The notes beneath the pieces were generated by a model that had not been told where the DNA came from, made no database searches, and worked only from the letters and a program-made list of their open reading frames with translations. A stretch of 64,000 bases of DNA from Gigantopelta aegis. Its lineage: Eukaryota > Mollusca > Gastropoda > Neomphalida > Peltospiridae. Position numbers and translations under genes: made by a program. The stretch is taken from contig NC_054711.1 in the NCBI RefSeq assembly GCF_016097555.1, positions 35,653,550 through 35,717,549 on the forward strand, read 5' to 3'. Below, in pieces: positions 1-10,556 of the stretch (position 1 is its first letter; each line of letters opens with the position of its first letter).

Positions 1-204
1 TAAAATAAATATGCTCAGAGACACCTTTCCAGAGCAATTTAGTGTTGTATATTGTGAATAATAATTTTTTTTAAAAGAAGTCGCTATAAAGGGCACTTCA
101 AATGGGTGAAAAGTGTATAAACCCTTCTGGATTCACCAACAGGAAGATGTAATGATTGGATAGATACAGGTACTTCTAGGGAAGACTGCCTTTATATATA
201 TGTA

Positions 205-210
205 TATATA

Positions 211-293
<83 letters not shown>

Positions 294-300
294 ATGTATG

Positions 301-352
<52 letters not shown>
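205..352. repeat. Compound microsatellite (GT)n-(TATG)n-(TA)n
   Basis: A run of GT dinucleotides passes into TATG tetranucleotides and then TA dinucleotides. It lies in the intron before the first visible DPP4-like exon. The open frames that cross it on both strands are only the repeat read through. Confidence 0.95.
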
Positions 353-355
<3 letters not shown>

Positions 356-506
356 ACGCAAAGCAATTTAAATCGTACCAAAATAGTTCCATCAATTTTA
401 TTTAGGAATTCAGTCAATGTTAATAAACATTTTCTAAATTAGCTTTTAAACTAGTGGTGTATACGGCTTGAACTTGTTTAATTAAACCACTTGAAATATT
501 TTCCAG

Positions 507-2879
507 CTATGGAGCACCAGGTACACAGAAAGTGACAGAGAAGTTTGGGACTGGTTGGGAAACCTACTTAACCAGCTCTAAAGATTTTATCTATGCATTA
601 GTGGATGCTCGGGGCTCCGGAGGCCGGGGAGAGAAATTTCTACACGAAGTATATCGAAAACTTGGCAAGAAACAGGTGGACGACGTAATAACTGCTGCAA
701 AGTAGGTTTATCAGGGTTTCTTTTTGAGCTTATTTATCTTCATTTTATTGTCTTACCTGGTGAAAGTCAAAACATATTTGCATTACTTTTTCAGATGGTG
801 ACTTTAAGTTAAGTTTTGTTCCATTTGTTACAAACCATAAGTCCTAGATCAATAAAACTTGGTTTCATTTTATTATTATTATTTTTAATGTTTATTTGTT
901 TGTTTATCTTCAGTCTGTGAGTTATTATTTTGGAGTTCAATTTAATATTGTAAACATACCATATGAGAGTGTCACTAAACAGACATCCTTTATTTCAGAT
1001 ACTACAGTAAGCTTTCTTATGTGGACACACAAAAAATGGCCATCTGGGGATGGGTATGTTATAATATTTACTATCCATGTTATTAGCATAATCGTATAAT
1101 GATAAAATGCCCCCCACCCCCCCAGTCCAGGAGAAAATCCTCAAATTCACCATGTATTAATTTTCATCATTCTACCCACAGTATTAGTTGTAATCCATGT
1201 AAAAATGTGTGCAGCAATTCATTTGCAACCCTATTGGCAGTAACGCTAATATGAATAAATGTTGTTATCCAGATTCACACACTTTTTATTTAATTAGGGC
1301 AAAAGTCAGCCTGCCCCCCCCCTACAAAACTGGGAGCCAGCTAGTACACCTATGGTTGCTAGTCCACTACCGGTCCAACCAAAGGGGACTATAGGTTTTA
1401 TTTCCGTCCTTCTGTCACAGTACCTCAAGATATTAAGCTGAGATTTTGTGTGTAGCTTTACCGTGTACTGTTACAGATCAAGTTTGACCTTCATTACGAT
1501 CTACCCATTTTTGGCAGAGTTATGGTCCTTGAACTTAGGAGATAGGAACATTTATTTTCACTATTCTAATTTGTTGGCAATATACCTCAAGATATTGAGC
1601 TGAAGCTTTATCATGTTACAGATCCAGTTTGACTTTCATGGTGATTTACCTATTTTTCACAGTTATGGCCCTTGAACTTTGGATATACAAGCATTTGTTG
1701 TAAAAATTAGTGGGTCATTAAATAAAACATTTCCTTCTTTCTTTGTTGTAAACACAAATGTCTCTCTCTTTGTGACTGATGTAATTGTTCTATCTTTGTA
1801 TGTTCTTCTGCAGTCTTATGGTGGATTTTTAGCCCTGTCCGTTCTGGGACGGGGAACTGGAATATTTCCCTGCGGTATTTCTGTTGCCCCAGTAACAGAC
1901 TGGATATATTATGGTAAGAAATTGACTAAGATAAGATCAGGAGAAAACAAATATCCATCCACCCACTAATTAGTTTATCTACTTATCCATCCGTCCATCC
2001 ACTCACCCACTCATCCACTCACCCACTCACCCACTCATCCACTCATCCACTCACCCACTCACCATACAGTTGGCCCCTTAAAAAGGTTTTATAGAGTGTC
2101 TTAAACAAAAACTCAAGGGCGAGACATACTCCAATGATAAAGTTCTTGCTTGATGCATGGTTGATCTAGGACCTTCCCCCATTGGTGGGCCTATTGGGCT
2201 ACTTCTCGTTCTTGCCAGTGCACCAAGACTGGTATATGAAAGGTTGTGGTATGTGCTATCCTGTCTATGGGATGGGTGCATATAAAAGATCCTTTGCTAA
2301 TAATGGAAAAATTTAGCAGGTTTCATCTCTAAGACTAAATGTAAAAATTACCAAATGTTGGACATCAAATAACCGATGGCTAATAAATCAATGTGCTCTA
2401 GTGGTATCGTTAAACAAAACAAACTGCAACTTTTCTTTCTCTCTATTGACCAAATGATAAAATAAGCACATGCTAGATAGTAAAAATTCCCAGTTTGAAA
2501 TGTGATGAGTTGTTAAATGTGATGAGTTGTTAAATTAATATTTCTGTCCTTCCTATGGTGGCGTCAATAAATAAAACAAACTTCACTTTGCTTTTTTTTC
2601 AGATTCTGTCTACACAGAAAGATTTATGGGCATGCCAACTGGGGATGATAATATTCAGGCATATAAGGTAGGTAACTCTAGCCCTAGCATAGATATTTAA
2701 GTTAGGTAACTCTAGCCCAGGCATAGACACATATGGTAGGTACGTAACTCAAGTTTAAGCAAATAAGGTACTTAGTTCAGTGGGAGAGGAAATGCATGAT
2801 ACTTCCATAACCTCTACTATAAATGTTTTTAGTATAGTCACTAATATACTGGCATAGGAAGTGGGGGTACAAGTGGGCA

Positions 2880-2916
<37 letters not shown>

Positions 2917-5291
2917 ACACACACACACACACACACACTTTTCTTGATCCAGTAGTAGCAGCGATGGTTTATATATTTATATAAACTTATATATGTGTGT
3001 GTGTGCCCTCCACTTTTAAACTCCTTCCTAGGCCCGTGTAATATATAAGCAGACTACTATAGCAGGTGATAGAGTGGAAATAAATGTGCTTTGTTAAGAT
3101 GAGGTGTGTGTTGTTTTCACACGCCTCAGATTGCATTAATGGCATGCATTTCATTTCAACTTATTTTTGTGCTTATATCCAATTAAAGTTCAAGCACGAT
3201 GTCCTGGGCACACACCTCAGCTATCTGAGCTGTCTGTCCAGGACAGTGGGTTAGTTGTTAATAGTTAGTGGTTAGTGAGAGAGAAGAGGGTCTGGTGGCC
3301 ATTGAGCCCTTAACAACTTGCTCTGGGTTTGAGCCAGTACCGGGCTACGAACCCTGTACCTTCCAGCCTGTAGTCTGATTGCTTAGCCACTGCGCCACCG
3401 AGGCCGGTTAATGGTAAGCAGGGATTAACAGCTGTGTTTGTTTTGCCCATTGAAAATAAAAATCTGTGAGGGATGGGTCAATGGATGGAAGTCCGTTAAA
3501 GTGACAGAGCCTAGGTTGTAAGTATTACATGTACCATGGTGTATTTTTCACTATTACAACCGTTTTAGATAACATTTTATTGTTTAGACAATCCATTTCT
3601 GTATACATTGTATTTGAAATGTTTCTGGGTTTCCTCATGTTTCTAAAAACCATGAAATGCATTTCTCATATTTTAAAAAATGCAAGTACCTCTGAGAAGT
3701 AACAGTTATGGAGATGAGCTCTCAACTGTCTATTTTTAAGGGTATTTCCCAGTTTCATTCTATTGTAACTACATGTACATCTAAATATGTCACATGTTTG
3801 TAGATTAACCAAACTTAGTGTCCATTTTCACGACTTGAAACTAGGGTCTGTGACTTAATAAACAAAATATTAATGATGAATATTTCATTTCATTTTAACT
3901 TATTTTCATGCTTATATTCAATTACGGTTCAAGCATGCTCTCCTGGATACACATCTCAGCTATCTGGGCTGCCTGTCCGGGACAGTGGGTTAGTTGTTAG
4001 TGGTAAGTGAGAGAGAAGAGGGTGTAGTGGCCTTACTGAACCCACTGAATCGTTAAAACTCGCTGTGGGTGGGAACCAGTACTGGGCTGTGAACCCTGTA
4101 CCTACCAGCCTTACATCTGATGGCTTAACCACAACACCACCAAAGTCGGTGATGAATGAATAACCAGGGGTCTGACACTGAATAGTAAATCATTATTCAA
4201 ATTTAAGTATAATTGCCAAATAAGTGAAACTCCTCTAAACCAGACATGCTTAGAACCAAGTAAAACATCCAGTTTTAAGAGGTGTCCGGTTTACAGAGGT
4301 TCTCTCCTGTACATATATTTAAAAAGGGACTATAAAAAATGTCTGGTTTTGAGGGAATTCCGGTTTACAGAGGGTCCGGTTTTGAGGGAATTCCGGTTTA
4401 CAGAGGGTCTGGTTTTGAGGGAATTCCGGTTTACAGAGGGTCCGGTTTTGAGGGAATTCCGGTTTACAGAGGGTCCGGTTTTGAGGTAATTCCGGTTTAC
4501 AGAGGGTCCGGTTTTGAGGGAATTCCGGTTTACAGAGGGTCTGGTTTTGAGGGAATTCCGGTTTACAGAGGGTCCGGTTTTGAGGTAATTCTGGTTTACA
4601 GAGGGTCCGGTTTTGAGAGGTTTCACTGTAATACATTTGTATCTTTGACTGTTCATCACTTGTTTATTTCACCAGGAATCCAATGTGTCAAATTTTGCTG
4701 AAAACTTCAAGAAAACTAAACTGCTGTTAGTCCATGGTACTGGAGATGGTATGTGTTGTTATTTGTGTACACATTGTAATGTTTATAAAATATTCTTTGC
4801 TGCTATTTGGTAGAAGCAGCCTGTAGGTGTGATAGTGGATTCACTTGACCTCTGTCTCTCTGTCTATATCTCTGTCTCCCTCTCTTTCTGTCTCTCTCTC
4901 TCACTCCCTTTCTCCGTCTCCCTCTCTCTCTGTCTACCTCTCTCCCTGTCTTCCTCTCTCTCTCCCTCTCTCTGTGTCCGTCTCCGTCCCACCCTCTCTC
5001 TCTCCCTGTCTCGCCCTCTCTCCCACCCTCTTTCTCTCCCTGTCCCTCCCCTCTCTCTCACCCTCTCTGTCTATCCCTCTCCCTGTCTCCCCCTCTCTCT
5101 CTTTGTATCCTTCCCTCTCCCTCTCTTTGTATCCCTCCCTCTCCCTCTCTTTGTATCCCTCCCTCTCCCTCTCTTTGTATCCCTCCCTCTCCTCTCTCTG
5201 TCTCCTCCATTGGTCTGTCTCCCTCTCCCTCTCTTTGTCTCTCCCTCTCTTTGTCTCTCCGTCTCTCCCTGTCTCTGTCTGTCTCTCTCTG

Positions 5292-5373
<82 letters not shown>

Positions 5374-7989
5374 AAACACCAAATAGCCAAACAATAGAAT
5401 ATGTTGAGGAATTTCATTAGCACAATGTCATGTATAGAAATTTTTGATAACTCATACATATATATGTGTGATAACATTTTAAAGACATACGACTGGCTGC
5501 TGACCAGGTCACCAATGCCATACTATCCAATAAAAATGAGCACAATTGAAATTGATTACTGTGTGACATACAAGTTAACCTAAAATTCATTTCTCTATGA
5601 TCCATAAATTAACTACAAGTGCTAGTGCCTTAAATATGTTTTAGTTGGAAAAGACATTTAAATTTATTTTATAGTTGGTTTTTGAAGATATGTAAGAAAT
5701 AGAATACTACATTCTTGTCCATTAGATACCATTTATCTTACAGCTCGTTTAAAAATGTATCCAAGATTAGATACATTTTAAAACAACTTGTAAGATAAAT
5801 GGTATATATAATGGCCACTTATGTAGTATTCTCTATATATCAGTGTTGATGTGATTTTCTTGTCTTGTTTTAATTTCAGATAACGTCCACTTCCAGCATA
5901 CTGCTCAACTAATGAAAACATTAAATGAACACAACACCTACTATAGAACACAGGTAAAATAATGGATATATAACAACTTAAAAATTCAACTAACAACCCA
6001 TGGGTGGTTTCCTATTGTCTGCATGTAGCCCAGTGGTACAGCGCTCGCTCGATGTGTGGTCGGTGTGGGATTGGATCCCCGTCGGTGGGCCCATTGGGCT
6101 ATTTCTCATTCCAGCCAGTGCACCATGACTGGTATATCAAAAACATGTTTTATTTAATGACACACTCAACACATTTTATTTATGGATATATGGTGTCAGA
6201 CATATGGTTAAGGACCACACAGATATTGAGAGAGGAAACCCGCTGTCACCACTTCATTGACTACTCTTTCCGATTAGCAGCAAGGATCTTTTATATGCAC
6301 CATCCCACAGACAGGGTAGTACATACCACGGCCTTTGATATACCAGTCGTGGTGCACTGGCTGGAATGAGAAATAACCTAATGGGCCCACTGACAGGAAT
6401 CACTGGGATGTCCAACTATTTTTAATGTTACACTTTATCATCCATTAAAAACTTTTGTAGGAGATATCGCTGGCACTATAATTTGTGATATCTCCTGCGA
6501 TATTTTCCGCAGGAGATATCGCTTCTTATAATCTTGATTGGTCAAATTTTAATAACAAGACAATGTTTTGTTACATCACTGTGTTTGTTTCAGCGCTAAA
6601 CCTACCATTAGTGACGCCACTGCCATTCTGCTAGTTAACGAGTCTACCGCTGACATTCAACCCACATTACTGACATTGTTTACAATTGTCGCAAATGAAA
6701 AGAATGATAATGAATGATAAAAAGAATACCCCACCTCGTGTCTTGTGATATAATTTATCAGCACTCGTTGATAAAAGTATATACTTTTATCAACTCGTGC
6801 TGATAAATTATGATATCACAAGACACGAGGTGGGGTATAAAAGTATATACTTTTATCAACTCGTGCTGATAAATTATGATATCACAAGACACGAGGTGGG
6901 GTATAAAAGTATATACTTTTATCAACTCGTGCTGATAAATTATGATATCACAAGACACGAGGGGAGTATCCTCTATTTATTCACACAGTCAGTCAGCGAA
7001 TCGGGTCGTCTGGGATAGAAAACGTACGTACACCTGAAGTGGTGGAAATTCTGACTTGAGATGTAGCCCAGTGGTAAAGTGCTCGCTTGATGTGCAGACG
7101 GTTTTGGAACTATCCCCGTCGTTGGCCCATTGGACTATTTCTTGTTCCAGCCAGTGCACCACGACTGGTATATCAAAAGCCGTGGTATGTGCTATCCTGT
7201 CTGTGGGATGGTGCATATAAAAGATCCCTCACTACTAATGGAAGAATCTAGCAGGTTTCCTCTCTAAGACTATATGTATGTTTGAGAATTACCAAATGTT
7301 TAACATCCAATAGCCGATGATTAATAAATCAATGTGCTCTAGTGGTGTCATTAAACAAAAGAAACTTTAACTTTTTTTCAGTTTCTCACAATATTCTTTT
7401 CTGTATACCCACTGTAGTTTTACTTGCCTTGTTGTCTACATTAGGTCAAAACTGTCTTGATGTAACAATTTGACATATGTGCCAAAATGTTGATGATACT
7501 GGGTAAATCCCTCTCAAAAATATATTAAACCTGCAATGTATGTTGTGTAAATAAGGTAAAATATTCAACCATTACCCCTAGGGTTAGAGTCAAGGTTAGT
7601 TTTGGGGTTACAGTTAGTTTTGGGGTTAAGGTGAGGTTCCCTCTTTATACATGTATCAATATAATGGGGTGGGAGGGGGGGGGTTACAAGCAGAAATCTT
7701 TCCAATATTAATATTGGTATCTAGAAACTATTAGCATATTGAAACTTCTACCTGAAATTCAGGTTGGTGTTGCACCCTCACCCAGCACATATCCTCTGCA
7801 GTCACACCTGTGTAATAAATTTTGCTTGATGCATATTTCCAGATTTATCCAGACAAACACCATGGCCTGCTGGGAGGAAACACGCGGCGCCACCTGTATG
7901 AGACCTTGGAGGACTTCCTTGATGAATGTTTCACAGGAGTCTCGACAAAGTTCGGAAACGTGGCACTGATACCAGTCGAAGAGACTTAG
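507..7989 (+). CDS. Dipeptidyl peptidase 4-like serine peptidase (S9B), 3' part of gene
   Basis: Seven exons can be joined in phase: 507-701, 999-1053, 1814-1913, 2603-2667, 4676-4748, 5880-5953 and 7843-7989, giving the last 235 residues; earlier exons lie left of the window. The product matches the C-terminal alpha/beta-hydrolase domain of DPP4/FAP-type peptidases, which remove N-terminal dipeptides after Pro or Ala and are usually type II membrane or secreted proteins. The start of exon 1 reads YGAPGTQKVTEKFGTGWETY. The nucleophile motif GW-SYGG is split by an intron, and its Ser codon opens the exon at 1814. The Asp motif HGTGDDNVHFQ spans 4748/5880, and the His motif DKHHGL lies at 7852. 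All three triad residues are present, so this is a catalytic member and not a DPP6/DPP10-type inactive one. All introns are GT/AG. The stop is TAG at 7987. Which of DPP4, FAP or DPP8/9-like relatives is closest cannot be settled from this part. Confidence 0.93.
1400..1700 (+). repeat. Dispersed repeat with 'atggcccttgaact' core, two units
   Basis: Two units of about 150-170 bp each carry 'cctcaagatattgagctga', 'gttacagatc..gtttgac' and 'tatggnccttgaactt'. The same module recurs at 37745-37905, 38195-38300, 45225-45290 and 45800-45960. It is non-coding and has no clear terminal repeats. Confidence 0.7.
2117..2430 (+). mobile_element. tRNA-derived SINE, family A
   Basis: A diverged head (A-box-like 'catactccaatgataaag') is followed by the shared body ('gccagtgcaccaagactggtatat', 'gtgctatcctgtctatgggat', 'catataaaagatcc') and the tail 'caatgtgctctagtggtatcgttaaacaaaac'-type sequence. 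It lies in a DPP4-like intron. Confidence 0.85.
2655..2775 (+). repeat. Short tandem repeat of an exon end plus splice donor
   Basis: The end of DPP4-like exon 4 ('gcatataag' then 'gtaggtaactctagccc') is followed by three degenerate copies: one at about 2685-2720, one at about 2721-2750 and a weaker one near 2760-2775. Each has a catata/ttaag-like end followed by a taggtaac-like or gtac-like sequence. Confidence 0.6.
2847..3038. mobile_element. Short TIR element (MITE) with poly-C core
   Basis: The ends are 'tactggcataggaag' and 'cttcctaggcccgtg', imperfect inverted repeats, flanked by the 5-bp TSD TAATA at 2842-2846 and 3039-3043. Inside are a C run of about 35 bases and a (CA)n tract. It resembles the element at 29121-29249 ('ggcatgtgccc', 'ccctccactttt'). 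Confidence 0.75.
3143..3407 (-). mobile_element. tRNA-derived SINE, family B
   Basis: The reverse complement begins with the tRNA-like head 'ccggcctcggtggcgcagtg', followed by a B-box 'ggttcgtagccc' and a tail 'ggatataagcacaaaaataa'. The 7-bp direct repeat TTAATGG flanks it at 3136-3142 and 3408-3414. Confidence 0.85.
3882..4149 (-). mobile_element. tRNA-derived SINE, family B
   Basis: Same family and orientation as the copy at 3143-3407. The 8-bp direct repeat TGATGAAT flanks it at 3874-3881 and 4150-4157. Confidence 0.85.
4223..4628. mobile_element. Pogo/Tigger-like MITE with expanded 33-bp minisatellite
   Basis: The ends are 'agtgaaactcctctaaacc' and 'ggttttgagaggtttcactg' with TA on both sides, like the larger element at 48203-49068. 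From about 4341 to 4610 the subterminal motif 'ggttttgagggaattccgg' plus 'tttacagagggtcc' is repeated about eight times with a period of 33 bp. Because 33 is a multiple of three, long meaningless frames open on both strands. The element lies just before DPP4-like exon 5 (4676). Confidence 0.75.
4845..5372. repeat. Pyrimidine-rich (CT)n tract, about 530 bp
   Basis: Nearly unbroken C/T sequence with imperfect 'ctctccctctctttgtatcc' units around 5090-5190 ends in a pure (CT)n run. It lies in the intron between the Asp-bearing DPP4-like exons. The Ser/Leu-rich and Arg/Glu-rich frames across it are artefacts. Confidence 0.95.
5640..5840. mobile_element. Foldback/MITE-like palindromic repeat
   Basis: 'taccatttatcttac' at about 5728 is repeated inverted as 'gtaagataaatggta' at about 5790, with 'atgtatcc' and 'agatacat' in the loop. 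A second copy, sharing the flanking 'aaaagacatttaaattta' and 'atagaatactacattc', lies at 42485-42690. Confidence 0.6.
6020..6141 (+). mobile_element. SINE family A, 5' half
   Basis: It carries the tRNA-like head 'gtagcccagtggtacagcgc', the B-box region 'ggattggatccccgtcggtg' and the start of the body up to 'gactggtatatcaaa'. It stops where an oppositely oriented SINE begins. Confidence 0.85.
6143..6400 (-). mobile_element. SINE family A, inverted partner without head
   Basis: The tail 'ttttatttaatgacacactc' comes first and the body runs to 'aatgggcccactgacagg'; the A-box end is missing. With the preceding plus-strand copy it makes an inverted pair: 6085-6141 pairs with 6338-6394. Confidence 0.85.
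6728..6967. repeat. 66-bp palindromic repeat array
   Basis: Three direct copies of a 66-bp unit ('agtatatacttttatcaact', 'gtgctgataaattatgatat', 'cacaagacacgaggtgggg') follow one inverted copy at 6728-6783. The whole block can fold back on itself. It lies in a DPP4-like intron. Confidence 0.85.
7057..7368 (+). mobile_element. tRNA-derived SINE, family A
   Basis: It has the head 'gtagcccagtggtaaagtgc', a full body and the tail 'gtgctctagtggtgtcatta' then 'aacaaaag'. It lies in the last DPP4-like intron. Confidence 0.9.
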
Positions 7990-8444
7990 CCTCTGACTTC
8001 GCCAGTGACCAGTTCCAGGGCAGGAGGAGGAATTTACAACCATTTTAACAACTAAAATTAGCTAAAAATAAACAGATTACTTCATCTGTTTTATGGTTTC
8101 ATAGTCAAACTGTAACCTGGGGGAAAATACTTATGTATAAATTATGTGTTGTACGTGCCCAACTCAGACTTCATTGCAAAATATGCTTTGAAGATACCAA
8201 TTAATGTTTGTTATAAAAAATACACATCTTGAATATGTGCATTACAGAGAAGGCCTAAAAAGTTGTATAACTTGTGCCTAATCCATTTGATTTTTTTAAA
8301 GCAACAAAATATGCTTCAATGAATGAGCTTAGATGCATGTTTACTTTAAAAAAATATTAATGCTGTTTATAATAATTTAATTAAATAACAAAATATGTAC
8401 AACAAATGGGATATGACGACTACATGAATGTAGCTAACCAGCTT

Positions 8445-8790
8445 TATTATATAACATTTAGTGAAATATCTTAAAGTATCAGTGAAATAAAGTGTTATCA
8501 GTCACTCAGTGATGATAACACATTTTAGAGTGAAAATTTCACTCTTTCACTCTAAAATGTGTTATCATCACTGTAGAAAGTGTTACCGGTATCTTCACTG
8601 TAAGAACTATTTTGCTGTTGGCATTTTAAAAACAAAAGTAAACTGCCAAAAGTTATATAATAAATAGAAAATTTCGTGTTTTTTGTCTAATATGATTTAT
8701 ATCTCATCTCGTGAAGTTTGCAATCATATCACACTTTACTCGATGAGATATAAATCATATTTAACAAAAAACATGAAATATTCTCTATGT
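8445..8790. mobile_element. Foldback/MITE-like element, copy 1
   Basis: It contains 'gataacacattttagagtga' and its inverse 'tcactctaaaatgtgttatc', and a second stem 'gatttatatctcatctcg' with 'cgatgagatataaatc'. The same blocks recur in reverse order at 16995-17425. It lies just downstream of the DPP4-like gene. Confidence 0.7.
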
Positions 8791-8974
8791 AGAATATATT
8801 TTCAATCAATATTAATAAGACCAATTTTAAGAAGTCAAGATGATGTTCGCAATAGCGGAGTTTCACTGTATTTATTAATTTAATTTTACTTTTGTATTAC
8901 TGTGGCTATGTCAGCGTCAAGTACTGAGAGGTAAGTGTAACCAGGGGAGATCTATTACAACAATAGTACTTTGT

Positions 8975-9213
8975 AACGGTACTTACCATGGGTATCAATG
9001 GGACTTTTGATAGAGATTAATTTTTTTCAGTGTACTTAGTATGGTATATTTCATGGTTAATATTAACTTTTTGTCAAAGCAAAAAAGTGGTACTTACATG
9101 TACCAAGGGTGTCACTAGAGACTTTTGAAAGAGATAAAAAAAATTCAATGTACTTACCGGTAGTATGGTATATTTCATGGTTAATATTAACTTTTTGTCA
9201 AAGCAAAAAAGTG
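8975..9213. repeat. Two-copy tandem duplication of about 120 bp
   Basis: The block with 'agtatggtatatttcatggt', 'taatattaactttttgtcaa' and 'agcaaaaaagtg' occurs twice in direct orientation with few differences. Confidence 0.8.
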
Positions 9214-9300
9214 ACAAAAAAAACCCCCGATATCATGGTAAAGTTGAAATACAAGATTCATTGTAATTGAAAGCAATTTTATATATTCAGATTTATGTAG

Positions 9301-9718
9301 CTTTTTATCCTATAACCTACCCATAATATTCAAATCGTAAACCCAGTTAATACTTTTTATCCTATAACCTACCCATAATATTCAAATCGTAAACCCAGTT
9401 AATACTTTTTATCCTATAACCTACCCATAATATTCAAATCGTAAAACCAGTTAATACTTTTTATCCTATAACCTACCCATAATATTCAAATCGTAAACCC
9501 AGTTAATACTTTTTATCCTATAACCTACCCATAATATTCAAATCGTAAACCCAGTTAATACTTTTTATCCTATAACCTACCCATAATATTCAAATCGTAA
9601 ACCCAGTTAATACTTTTTATCCTATAACCTACCCATAATATTCAAATCGTAAACCCAGTTAATACTTTTTATCTTATAACCTACCCATAATATTCAAATC
9701 GTAAACCCAGTTAATACC
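9301..9718. repeat. 52-bp minisatellite, about 8 copies
   Basis: The unit runs from 'ctttttatcctataacctac' through 'ccataatattcaaatcgtaa' to 'acccagttaata'. Copies are almost identical, which points to recent expansion or homogenisation. It is intergenic. Confidence 0.95.
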
Positions 9719-10234
9719 TTTTTTTTGCTGTCAATGGGTCATTTGTTTAAAAGACAACAAGACTTATACACCCGAGCGTTACGTTTTGAAAACATTTAGT
9801 TGAAGTGTGTGACGTCAACCTACATTTGTGCCAATCGTGATGTCATATTAACAATGAAGGCGTGTTTCGAACTGTGATTTACTAAATATCGAATTCAAAT
9901 GTTATTTTAGAAGTGGTATAGGATAAATAGAATTCACTACTTGTGTTTTTTAATATGTAAAATGTCAACCTCATCTTAGCAGAGCCTCAACTAATAATAT
10001 CGACGTAAGACTGGGTTGATGTTTTTCATATAGAAAAAACTCTTTTGACAAATCCTCTTTATATCACTTCTATTACATGTTTAATACCATTTTACTGTAT
10101 CTATTGTTGAGAGAGGTGAGGCCCTATGGGTTAGCTTCCATTTCATAAATCACTGTACTATATGTCAAAGATATGATGTTTGATGAATTACTGCCACCTA
10201 CTCATATTTTATCACAGGCCTTGACCTTAACTTT

Positions 10235-10556
10235 CTTCAGTGGTAGCCCACAGGCCTACCATGTTGTAAAATCTGATAGTCTTCAGTGGTAGCCCACAGG
10301 CCTGCCATGTTGTAAAATCTGGTAGTCTTCAGTGGTAGCCCACAGGCCTGCCAGGTTGTAAAATCTGGTAGTCTTCAGTGGCAGCCCACAGGCCTGCCAG
10401 GTTGTAAAATCTGGTAGTCTTCAGTGGCAGCCCACAGGCCTGCCAGGTTGTAAAATTTGGTAGTCTTCAGTGGCAGCCCACAAGCCTGCCATGTTGTAAA
10501 ATCTGGTAGTCTTCAGTGGTAGCCCACAGGCCTACCATGTTGTAAAATCTGGTAGT
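10235..10556. repeat. 46-bp minisatellite, 7 copies
   Basis: The unit is 'cttcagtggtagcccacagg' + 'cctaccatgttgtaaaatct' + 'ggtagt', with a few substitutions per copy. Confidence 0.95.

Noticed and set aside
133-442. His/Thr-, Tyr/Ile- and Val/Cys-rich frames
   Set aside because: Read-through of dinucleotide repeats; the same holds at 47961-48294 and 49053-49508.
4319-4701. Repetitive 105-120-codon frames
   Set aside because: Product of the 33-bp minisatellite inside a MITE.
4829-5477. Ser/Leu-rich and Arg/Glu-rich frames up to 185 codons
   Set aside because: Translation of a (CT)n tract in a DPP4-like intron.
7070-7140. tRNA gene from A- and B-box motifs
   Set aside because: It is the head of a SINE with full body and tail; the same motifs recur in all copies, and no intact cloverleaf with a closed acceptor stem was seen at any copy.
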